From an uncultured Pirellula sp. (GTDB taxonomy: Bacteria; Planctomycetota; Planctomycetia; Pirellulales; Pirellulaceae): 5,627 nt of DNA. The notes below the pieces were generated by a model. It searched no databases. It had not been told where the DNA came from and saw only the letters and a program-made list of their open reading frames with translations. Each line of letters begins with the position of its first letter. The stretch's first letter is position 1. This document shows positions 1-4,981 of the stretch, piece after piece. The stretch is from positions 1-5,627 of the forward strand of contig CAILTZ010000370.1 of the NCBI GenBank assembly GCA_903837255.1, in the 5' to 3' direction. Both the position numbers and the translations under genes were made by a program.

Positions 1-60
1 GGGAGGGACCTTGCAAACTTTCCTAGCGGTACACCCGGAACCTGCGAGGAATCTGACGAT

Positions 61-116
61 TAACCGCAGGCAACTAACCGCAGGCAACTAACCGCAGACA
101 ACCAACCGCGGACGGC
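61..116. repeat. 14-bp tandem repeat array (4 units) abutting the exbB stop codon
   Basis: Units begin at 61, 75, 89 and 103. The first two are identical (taaccgcaggcaac), the third differs by one base and the fourth is clearly diverged. The next bases (117-121) restart the unit with taacc before the similarity is lost. The stop codon of the minus-strand channel gene (116-118) sits at the array edge. Each unit junction reads CTAA, which gives TAA on the plus strand and TAG on the minus strand. There are no spacers and no open frame spans the whole array. Its role is unknown; it could be a slippage product or part of a 3' untranslated region. Confidence 0.9.
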
Positions 117-949
117 TAACCCCTGGGGGGGGGAACTGCCGTCGGACGGGCAACCGCCCCGCTTGGAAGCCTCCGGCGGATCGGCCCGAAGGCTTGCTGT
201 GCCGCCGTGGCCATCTCCGACATGATCTCGTCAATGCGGTTGCGAAAGACGGCAAAAGCTCCCAACGCTGGGATCGCAATCAATAGCCCGGCCACCGTAG
301 TTATCAGCGCTGAATAAATCCCAGAAGCCAATTGACCGGCCCCGGCCGTACCCTGGGACAAGGCGACTTCGCGAAACGCTAGGATCATCCCTGCCACCGT
401 GCCGAGCAACCCTAACATCGGTGCAAGATTTCCGATCACAGACAGATACTCCAGCTTGCGATACATCCGCGCTGCCTGCTCGGCCAAGGCGTCTTCGAGC
501 GACTTTTCCACCGCTGGCCATCCGTACTCGATCTCCGCGATGCCACTGGCCAACACATAAGACAACGGGCATGGCTGACTACGGCAAGCTTGATCGGCAT
601 CCTTGAGCTTGCCCTGCGCTAGCAACTGACGCACGTTCTCATTCAAGCCCGCCGGCAAGAGATCCTTGCTCTTGAGAGTCAGCCACTGATCGAAGATGAG
701 ATAAACGGCCAAGATCGACATCAGGATCAGAGCGATCATGATGGCTACCCCAAGCGGCCCGCCGCTGAAGATGATCTCAAAGGCGGTATCGTCGGCCGCG
801 CCGCTAGGCTTGCTATCTCCTGGAGTTTGGGACATCCCCAATGAGGGCAGATGAACGATACAAAACCCCAACCCCAAACATCGCAGCCCAAAACATCGCA
901 GCCCCAACGACCGCCACATGCTCTTGCGATTGCATTCTATGAGCTTCAT
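116..949 (-). CDS. MotA/TolQ/ExbB-family proton channel protein with N-terminal signal-like leader
   Basis: This is an inner-membrane channel subunit of the ExbB/TolQ/MotA family, which uses the proton gradient to power envelope machinery together with an ExbD/TolR-type partner. From the ATG at 947-949 it is 277 aa. A basic, then hydrophobic, Cys-rich leader covers about residues 10-38. TM1 is about 64-86. A cytoplasmic helical loop follows. TM2 (about 170-191) contains GLLGTVAGM, and TM3 (about 207-235) contains ALITTVAGL followed by AIPA; both are family hallmarks. A TTG at 998-1000 would add 17 residues and overlap the upstream stop as TTGA. I prefer the ATG because it gives a more compact leader, but neither start has a convincing Shine-Dalgarno. 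The C terminus is encoded by a run of nine C (125-133) and reads PPPRG. E. coli ExbB Glu176 appears to be replaced by Ser213, while the Thr148 and Thr181 equivalents (Thr184, Thr218) are present. No ExbD gene is visible in the 115 bp to the left. The family is certain; the transported energy target is unknown. Confidence 0.93.
   Translation of the reverse strand: MKLIECNRKSMWRSLGLRCFGLRCLGLGFCIVHLPSLGMSQTPGDSKPSGAADDTAFEIIFSGGPLGVAIMIALILMSILAVYLIFDQWLTLKSKDLLPAGLNENVRQLLAQGKLKDADQACRSQPCPLSYVLASGIAEIEYGWPAVEKSLEDALAEQAARMYRKLEYLSVIGNLAPMLGLLGTVAGMILAFREVALSQGTAGAGQLASGIYSALITTVAGLLIAIPALGAFAVFRNRIDEIMSEMATAAQQAFGPIRRRLPSGAVARPTAVPPPRG
125..133. repeat. G9 homopolymer (C9 in the sense strand of the channel gene)
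   Basis: Nine consecutive G on the plus strand encode three Pro codons two codons before the stop of the minus-strand channel gene. Loss of one base would shift the end into the 14-bp array and stop at 88-90. Gain of one base would stop at 60-62. This is a plausible slippage or sequencing-error site. Confidence 0.85.
876..904 (-). repeat. 15-bp in-frame tandem duplication in the channel gene leader
   Basis: The 14-mer aaacatcgcagccc occurs at 876-889 and again at 891-904, a period of 15. In the minus-strand protein this encodes LRCFG followed by LRCLG within the hydrophobic leader (residues 17-26 from the ATG start). Because 15 is a multiple of three, the reading frame is kept. Confidence 0.85.
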
Positions 950-996
950 TCTCGAAATACCCCGTATGCTTATTTTCGGTAGTGATCTTGCGCCAT

Positions 997-2124
997 TCAA
1001 TCTCGAGCCGATGCGTCTTTGGCAAACCTCTTGGGCAACGAAAAACTCGAACCAATTTTCTGCACAATTTTCTGCGCAAGCTCCTCATCGCCTAGTTTCT
1101 TCGCCGCATCCGCACCCCTGCGGACCGCTTGCTCCGCTAGATGATAACGATCTGCGTGCATCGATGTGACACGTAGCCACTCGGCGATCGCAAGCTTCGG
1201 CTGGTTTGCTTGCTCGAGCCTATGCGCCAAGAGCATCGTGGGGCCTGCTTGAAGCGGCACGGGCAACGCATCGCGCTGGGCAACCCATTCCAGAAACCCG
1301 TCCGACAAAATTTCTTCGGGAATTGTCAAACGCCAGAGCTGTATTTTGGAATACGCAGCGATCATCGGTAAAGCATTCGATGAAAGGGATTTGAGTTTGT
1401 CGATGGCCGCCAGGCGATGCTCTCCGGCGAGCAACCAGGAGGCTCCGAGCAACTGCATCGCAGGCTTGTCGCTCTCGATCCATCCGAGCGCCTCCTGGGT
1501 TAAGGCCGGGGTTACGCGAATTAATTCGTCCGACCATGGGATCGGGATACGGCTCATGAGCAACTCGGGCGTGGAATCCTGCGTCAGGACCTTAAATACT
1601 CGTGCCGCAGCGCTATACTGCTGAATCGCCATTGCCGAATCGACCATTTCGGAAACCACTACCCGCTGTTGCCAGCGAGGGATTTCGGCCAGCGATAGAA
1701 CCGCTTGACCCTGCTGCAAGACCTCTTTGAACTTCCGTTGCTCAAACAGAGAGTGGACCTGTGCATAAGCCGGCGACTTCCAACCCGGCTCGATCCCCAC
1801 GACAAGATCGCCGGGAAAATTCGTCGGCCCGTTGGCCTCAGGCTTGATCACCACGAGCTTGTCAACGTCCCATGATACGACCACGCCTCTGGCCTCGATG
1901 ATCGAACGAGCCCTCCATCGGTTCAGAGAATTCTCCCCAGGCTCGCTCCATAGGACCTTGCTAGAGGGCCCTAGTTTCTCGACCGCTTGGCGATAATACT
2001 CCGTCTCCTCAACTTCGGTTCGAGGCTCCTGAGTCCAGCCCCAGAGCGGAAAACACCCGACCAGACCGAGGAACACAACAGCGAAGCTCTTTGGGCGGTT
2101 TACGAAGCTGGATCTATGGATCAC
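997..2124 (-). CDS. exported helical-repeat (TPR-like) protein upstream of exbB
   Basis: This is a 375-aa protein of unknown function. Residues 1-10 are basic or polar, followed by a hydrophobic stretch (about 13-31). Cleavage could occur after the WTQ region near residue 32, or at a lipobox-like LVGC (21-24). An N-terminal segment (about 55-112) rich in beta-type sequence precedes a long alpha-helical region (about 118-355). Paired amphipathic helices such as YAQVHSLFEQRKFKEVLQQG and LAHRLEQANQPKLAIAEWLR in this region look like degenerate TPR units. The GTG start at 2122-2124 is supported by AAGGAG seven bases upstream, the best ribosome binding site in the window. The TGA stop lies just upstream of, and may overlap a TTG start of, the channel gene, implying one operon. 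I infer a periplasmic or membrane-anchored partner or scaffold for the ExbB complex. No catalytic motif is visible. Confidence 0.85.
   Translation of the reverse strand: MIHRSSFVNRPKSFAVVFLGLVGCFPLWGWTQEPRTEVEETEYYRQAVEKLGPSSKVLWSEPGENSLNRWRARSIIEARGVVVSWDVDKLVVIKPEANGPTNFPGDLVVGIEPGWKSPAYAQVHSLFEQRKFKEVLQQGQAVLSLAEIPRWQQRVVVSEMVDSAMAIQQYSAAARVFKVLTQDSTPELLMSRIPIPWSDELIRVTPALTQEALGWIESDKPAMQLLGASWLLAGEHRLAAIDKLKSLSSNALPMIAAYSKIQLWRLTIPEEILSDGFLEWVAQRDALPVPLQAGPTMLLAHRLEQANQPKLAIAEWLRVTSMHADRYHLAEQAVRRGADAAKKLGDEELAQKIVQKIGSSFSLPKRFAKDASARD
1053..1076 (-). repeat. 12-bp in-frame tandem duplication near the 3' end of the helical-repeat gene
   Basis: The unit caattttctgca (1053-1064) is followed directly by caattttctgcg (1065-1076), with 11 of 12 bases identical. 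On the minus strand it encodes QKIV followed by QKIG in a helix at residues 351-358. The frame is preserved. Confidence 0.85.
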
Positions 2125-2179
2125 AATACATCTCCTTAGCGTTTAGCAGCCTTTTGCACGCTCGCCCCCCGAGATACTC
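2125..2179. promoter_or_regulatory. divergent intergenic region between the helical-repeat gene and def
   Basis: These 55 bp separate two divergently transcribed genes, so promoters for both must lie here or extend into the neighbouring coding sequence. I see no confident -35/-10 pair on either strand. The region contains the minus-strand ribosome binding site at 2132-2137 and a C6 run just upstream of def. Confidence 0.45.
2132..2137 (-). promoter_or_regulatory. Shine-Dalgarno sequence that decides the GTG start at 2124
   Basis: On the minus strand the sequence reads AAGGAG, then seven bases, then GTG. An ATG inside the spacer (GAGATGTATT) opens only a short frame that stops after four codons at 2114, so it does not compete as a gene start. 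This is a near-consensus anti-16S match at good spacing. Confidence 0.75.
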
Positions 2180-2761
2180 ATGCTTCAACTGATCCAATAC
2201 CCTCATCCGACGCTCCGCTTTGCTTCCAAGCCCCTGGCGCGTGTGGACGATCAACTCCGTGGGATGATCGACCTGATGTTTCAAATCATGTACGAGCACC
2301 GAGGAGTAGGACTGGCGGCTAACCAAGTGAATTTACCCTTGAGGCTCTTTGTCGCCAATCCAAGCGGCGAAAAAGATTCCGGCCAAGAACTGGTTTTCCT
2401 CAACCCGGTGATCCAAAAAGCTACCGGAACGATCGAGGCCGAAGAAGGATGCTTGTCCCTCCCGGGTTTGAATGGAGTGGTCAAGCGGAACAAAGCCGTC
2501 CAAGTCAACGCGTATTCAATGGATGGAAAGGAAATCAATCTGAAGGTCGAGGGATTCTTGGCCAGGATCATCCAGCACGAAGTCGACCACCTCGACGGAG
2601 TCCTATTCATCGATCGGATGTTCGACCAAGGCGAAATCCTCGCGGAAGACCTGGCAGGCTTTGAAGCCCGCTTCGCTAAACTACGCCAAGAGGGTCAAAT
2701 CTCCACGGACGAAATTCTTGCCGAGCAACGTCAGGTTTGGCTCGACAAGTACTGTGGCTAG
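2180..2761 (+). CDS. def: peptide deformylase
   Basis: This cytoplasmic metalloenzyme removes the formyl group from the N-terminal methionine of nascent proteins. The 193-aa length is normal for bacterial deformylases. All three family motifs are intact: GVGLAANQ (residues 42-49), EGCLS (89-93) with metal ligand Cys91, and QHEVDH (132-137) with ligands His133 and His137 and catalytic Glu134. A helical C-terminal tail (about 152-193) follows the catalytic domain. The ATG has only a weak upstream GAGA. The gene stands alone: methionyl-tRNA formyltransferase (fmt), a frequent neighbour in other bacteria, is not adjacent. It diverges from the helical-repeat gene and converges on the DUF1080 gene. 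Nothing suggests loss of activity. Confidence 0.98.
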   Translation: MLQLIQYPHPTLRFASKPLARVDDQLRGMIDLMFQIMYEHRGVGLAANQVNLPLRLFVANPSGEKDSGQELVFLNPVIQKATGTIEAEEGCLSLPGLNGVVKRNKAVQVNAYSMDGKEINLKVEGFLARIIQHEVDHLDGVLFIDRMFDQGEILAEDLAGFEARFAKLRQEGQISTDEILAEQRQVWLDKYCG

Positions 2762-2766
2762 TTAAC

Positions 2767-2800
2767 CTCGCTGGACCAGGCTCGCTGGATCAGGCTCGCT
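2767..2800. repeat. 14-bp tandem repeat (2.4 units) in the def/DUF1080 convergent gap
   Basis: Units ctcgctggaccagg (2767-2780) and ctcgctggatcagg (2781-2794) differ at one position, and a third partial copy ctcgct follows at 2795-2800. The last bases overlap the TAG stop (2799-2801) of the minus-strand DUF1080 gene. The gap has only weak CCAG/CTGG pairing and no T-tract, so it is not a convincing bidirectional terminator. Confidence 0.85.
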
Positions 2801-3602
2801 ATTTCTTGATCGGGGTTTCCTTGTCGCCATTGCGAAGGAACGGTTCGCGGACTTGTTTGCCCTCGATGGGATTCAAAGGGCGAACCCAGATGTTTCGGAA
2901 CCGAACCGGATCCCCGTGATCCTGCAAGCCGATCGGTCCTTTGGCTGGATGCTTCTTATACTCAGGGGGCCGATTGAAAGGGGTATCCCCTTTGAGCTCA
3001 AAGTGATTCAGGATCAGCACGCCGTTGTGGACAGCGGTGATATAAGCTGGCGATTTGAGCGAACCTTCCTCGTTGAAGCGAGGAGCTGTCCAGAAGATAT
3101 CGTAAGTATTCCAATCTCCGGGCTTGCGCGTGGCGTTGACCATCGGAGGGGTCTGCTTGTAGATCGCGCCTGCCTGACCGTCCGAATAAGTCTTGTTCTC
3201 AAAGGAATCCAGGACTTGAAGTTCATAGATCCCCATGAGGAATACGCCGCTGTTGCTACGTCCTTGTCCGCTCCCCTTGGGTGGTGTGGCTGCCGACCAC
3301 TCGATGTGGATTTGGCAATCCCCAAACTCATCGACACTGGTGATCGAACCACGTCCGGCGACCATCGCGTCACCTTCGATCTTCCAACCATCGGCGTTCT
3401 TCCAATGGGACGTGTTCTTGCCATCGAAGAGCACCACGGCATCCGACGGCGGAGCGCTGTTGGTGCTGCCTGCCGTGACGATCGCCGGTTCCTTCCATTC
3501 GATCCCGTTGAGATACTCTTGGGCAAAACCCGAGCCAACGCTGCCACCGAAAGACAAAAAGGTCACGCCACCAAAGATCCAGCAGTTCACTTGTTTCATC
3601 AT
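2799..3602 (-). CDS. exported DUF1080 / 3-keto-disaccharide hydrolase domain protein
   Basis: This 267-aa secreted protein has a signal peptide over about residues 1-27 (hydrophobic core 8-19, likely cleavage after GFA). The single DUF1080 (PF06439) domain, a concanavalin-like beta-sandwich, spans about 54-243. It opens with VVLFDGKNTSHWK and continues through GDCQIHIEWSA, RSNSGVFLMGIYELQVLDS, GAIYKQTPP, GDWNTYDIFW and GPIGLQDHGDPVRFRNIWV, all typical of the family. The domain is now linked to cleavage of 3-keto sugars in some members and is strongly expanded in planctomycetes and other PVC bacteria; activity here is inferred. The start is one of two tandem ATG codons (3597-3602) without a strong ribosome binding site. 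The gene stands alone, with no adjacent Gfo/Idh/MocA dehydrogenase to supply a keto-sugar. Confidence 0.95.
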   Translation of the reverse strand: MMKQVNCWIFGGVTFLSFGGSVGSGFAQEYLNGIEWKEPAIVTAGSTNSAPPSDAVVLFDGKNTSHWKNADGWKIEGDAMVAGRGSITSVDEFGDCQIHIEWSAATPPKGSGQGRSNSGVFLMGIYELQVLDSFENKTYSDGQAGAIYKQTPPMVNATRKPGDWNTYDIFWTAPRFNEEGSLKSPAYITAVHNGVLILNHFELKGDTPFNRPPEYKKHPAKGPIGLQDHGDPVRFRNIWVRPLNPIEGKQVREPFLRNGDKETPIKK

Positions 3603-3656
3603 AGAAGCTTCTTTGCAACACGAACGGAGATTGGGAGGAAAAACAGCCCTGGGGTT

Positions 3657-3670
3657 CGGTCAACCGACCG
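3657..3670. promoter_or_regulatory. 14-bp inverted repeat upstream of the DUF1080 gene
   Basis: CGGTC and GACCG are perfect complements separated by AACC. An alternative pairing, GGTT with AACC around CGGTC, overlaps it (3653-3665). The element lies about 55 bp upstream of the DUF1080 start. It could be an operator for a dimeric regulator or a weak hairpin in the leader RNA. It is short enough to occur by chance. Confidence 0.3.
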
Positions 3671-3763
3671 TCACCTCAAACAGGGTAAAACGGGGTTATA
3701 GGATACCATGCTCCAAGCCCCTTGCGAAGAATCGATACGACCAAAGACGCAAATGCCCCCGGA

Positions 3764-3803
3764 GCTTGTCCGCTTATCCTTTTTTTTGCTTGTCCGTTTT
3801 TTT
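3764..3803. repeat. direct repeat gcttgtccg with T8 and T7 tracts
   Basis: The 9-mer gcttgtccg occurs at 3764-3772 and 3788-3796, a period of 24. A T8 run (3780-3787) precedes the second copy and a T7 run (3797-3803) follows it. No stem precedes the T-runs, so this is not an intrinsic terminator. It may be a bent or easily melted promoter segment, or a slippage product. Confidence 0.6.
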
Positions 3804-3909
3804 GCTCATCCCGGGACTTTACCGACTCCCTATTCCAACACAATCGCAGGATCTTTAGTAAAATAGCCACTCCCCTAGTTTACCCCCTCTCTTTTGACTC
3901 TCCCCAACC

Positions 3910-4899
3910 ATGAAACAGTCCTCCTGGCGTTTGGCTCCTTGCGCCCTCCTTGCCGCAATGCAACTCAATCACTTCGCTTTGCCATCGCACTGCATAGCCG
4001 CAGGCTTTGAAACCCAAGACTCTGCGGTTAAGACCTCTGCGGCTCAGACCACAACCAAGGACATTGTCCAACCCGGGGACCGAATCGCCTTGATCGGGGG
4101 CGGTTGGGTCGAACGCATGCACAACCATCCATGGCTCGAAACAATGCTCACCCTAGAGGTCCCCGGAGTGACCTTTCGAAATATGGGTTGGAGCGGCGAT
4201 ACAGTTTTCGGCGATGCCCGAGCCGTCTTTGGTTCGCGTGCAGATGGCTATCAACGCCTAATGCGGGATCTGGAATTCGCCGCCCCGAAGCTTGCTATCC
4301 TTTGCTACGGAGAAAACGAAGCCCATGGGAGCGATGCCGAACGAGCTGAGTTCCTCAAAGGCTACCACAAGCTCGTCGAAGACCTCAAACGCAAAGGGTG
4401 CCGAATCGTCATGGTCATCCCACGAGAACGCGAAGATGCCGGGCCTCAGTTTCCCAATCCACGGTACTACAACAGCAACCTAACCCAACTCGCCGAAGGG
4501 ATCCGAAAGATCGCTAGCGACCACCAAGCAACCATCGTCGATCTTCAAAAACTCTCCTCCGACAAACGCTTCAGCGAAGAAGGGGTCGTTTGGAACGACC
4601 AAGGCTACCAAGAAAGCGCCCGGGAAATCCTCAAACAACTCGGCTACAAGGACTTGGCCATCGATCGAGTCATCGAACAAACCAACTCGGTCTCCGAACT
4701 ACAGTCGGCCATCAAGTCCAAGAACGAGTGGTTCTTTCACCGCTACCGCCCTCAAAACGAAACGTATCTGTTCCTTTTCCGAAAACATGAGCAAGGCAAC
4801 AATGCAGTCGAAGTCGAACAGATGGAAAAATTCGTCCGCGAAGGCGAATCCAAGATCGCACAGTGGTTAACGAGCAAACAATGGGCTCCAAAACAGTAA
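3910..4899 (+). CDS. exported SGNH/GDSL-hydrolase-like protein lacking catalytic Ser and His
   Basis: This 329-aa protein has an N-terminal export signal (hydrophobic 8-17, probable cleavage near IAA at 29-31) and a polar Ser/Thr linker (about 35-52). The SGNH-type flavodoxin-like domain spans about 53-245. Block II (NMGWSGDTV, 91-99) and block III (YGENEA, 133-138, with Asn136) are recognisable. Block I, normally GDS, reads GGG (63-65), and block V, normally DGxH, reads EGVVWND (224-230), so both the nucleophile and the base are missing. The C-terminal part carries FFHRYRPQNETYLF (275-288) and FRKHEQGNNAVE (290-301), a signature I recall from planctomycete SGNH proteins, often next to or fused with PVC-type cytochrome domains. 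SGNH enzymes are typically esterases or deacetylases; here a binding role or altered chemistry is more likely. No Shine-Dalgarno precedes the ATG. The FG-GAP gene follows after 82 bp and may be co-transcribed. Confidence 0.9.
   Translation: MKQSSWRLAPCALLAAMQLNHFALPSHCIAAGFETQDSAVKTSAAQTTTKDIVQPGDRIALIGGGWVERMHNHPWLETMLTLEVPGVTFRNMGWSGDTVFGDARAVFGSRADGYQRLMRDLEFAAPKLAILCYGENEAHGSDAERAEFLKGYHKLVEDLKRKGCRIVMVIPREREDAGPQFPNPRYYNSNLTQLAEGIRKIASDHQATIVDLQKLSSDKRFSEEGVVWNDQGYQESAREILKQLGYKDLAIDRVIEQTNSVSELQSAIKSKNEWFFHRYRPQNETYLFLFRKHEQGNNAVEVEQMEKFVREGESKIAQWLTSKQWAPKQ
4021..4050 (+). repeat. 15-bp in-frame tandem duplication in the SGNH-like gene linker
   Basis: tctgcggttaagacc (4021-4035) is followed by tctgcggctcagacc (4036-4050), with 13 of 15 bases identical. 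The duplicated segment encodes SAVKT then SAAQT in the linker between the export signal and the SGNH domain, where extra residues should be tolerated. Confidence 0.8.
4584..4600 (+). repeat. perfect 7-bp inverted repeat inside the SGNH-like gene
   Basis: GGTCGTT (4584-4590) and AACGACC (4594-4600) are exact reverse complements around TGG. The hairpin overlaps the last base of the Gly225 codon and continues through the codons of Val226 to Asp230, where other SGNH proteins carry the catalytic His. Confidence 0.8.
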
Positions 4900-4981
4900 T
4901 GCGTCTGACCCATTGCAAGCCCCACGACCAAAACCCCTCTCCTGCTACTTGAACGAATTGAACCCTCACGATCCATCGGCC
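4900..4981. other. 82-bp gap between the SGNH-like and FG-GAP genes
   Basis: The gap is C-rich and has no hairpin with a T-tract, so no intrinsic terminator is seen after the SGNH-like gene. There is no clear promoter and no Shine-Dalgarno before the next ATG. Co-transcription is possible but not shown. Confidence 0.4.

Larger units (their letters stand above)
3603..3909. other. 307-bp intergenic region between divergent DUF1080 and SGNH-like genes
   Basis: This region must contain promoters for the minus-strand DUF1080 gene and the plus-strand SGNH-like gene. It is pyrimidine-rich on the plus strand toward the right. Visible structure consists of a small inverted repeat at 3657-3670, T-tract direct repeats at 3764-3803, and an isolated TAAAAT at 3859-3864 that resembles a -10 box but lacks a good -35 partner. 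Open frames crossing it are antisense extensions of the DUF1080 shadow frames and have no coding support. I see no RNA gene. Confidence 0.5.

Noticed and set aside
1..87. Minus-strand open frame running from a TTG at 85-87 to the left edge, possibly the start of an exbD gene
   Set aside because: It has a TTG start inside a repeat unit, no ribosome binding site, and none of the ExbD hallmarks (membrane helix with Asp) within the 29 visible codons. It cannot be distinguished from chance.
61..116. CRISPR-like array
   Set aside because: The units are 14 bp, directly contiguous and have no spacers, so this is a simple tandem repeat.
88..279. 63-codon minus-strand frame overlapping the 3' end of the channel gene
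   Set aside because: It is the alternate frame that slipped translation would enter after the C9 tract; as an independent gene it has no start signal or recognisable content.
813..1088. 91-codon minus-strand frame with an ATG at the junction of the helical-repeat and channel genes
   Set aside because: It lies out of frame within two well-supported genes and contains no domain or export signal of its own; it is a shadow frame.
2767..2800. Bidirectional terminator between def and the DUF1080 gene
   Set aside because: Only 4-bp CCAG/CTGG pairings are available and no T-tract follows on either strand; the segment is explained better as a tandem repeat.
3780..3803. Intrinsic terminator suggested by the T8 and T7 tracts
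   Set aside because: No GC-rich stem precedes either tract, and no plus-strand gene ends upstream of it.
2853..3858. Long plus-strand open frames (282 and 207 codons) opposite the DUF1080 gene and extending into the intergenic region
   Set aside because: They are antisense to a gene with strong domain support, show no recognisable motif, and their translations look like the low-complexity antisense product of a biased codon set.
3859..3864. TAAAAT as a sigma70 -10 box for the SGNH-like gene
   Set aside because: It has no acceptable -35 hexamer at 16-18 bp, and planctomycete promoters are not well enough defined to call it from one hexamer.
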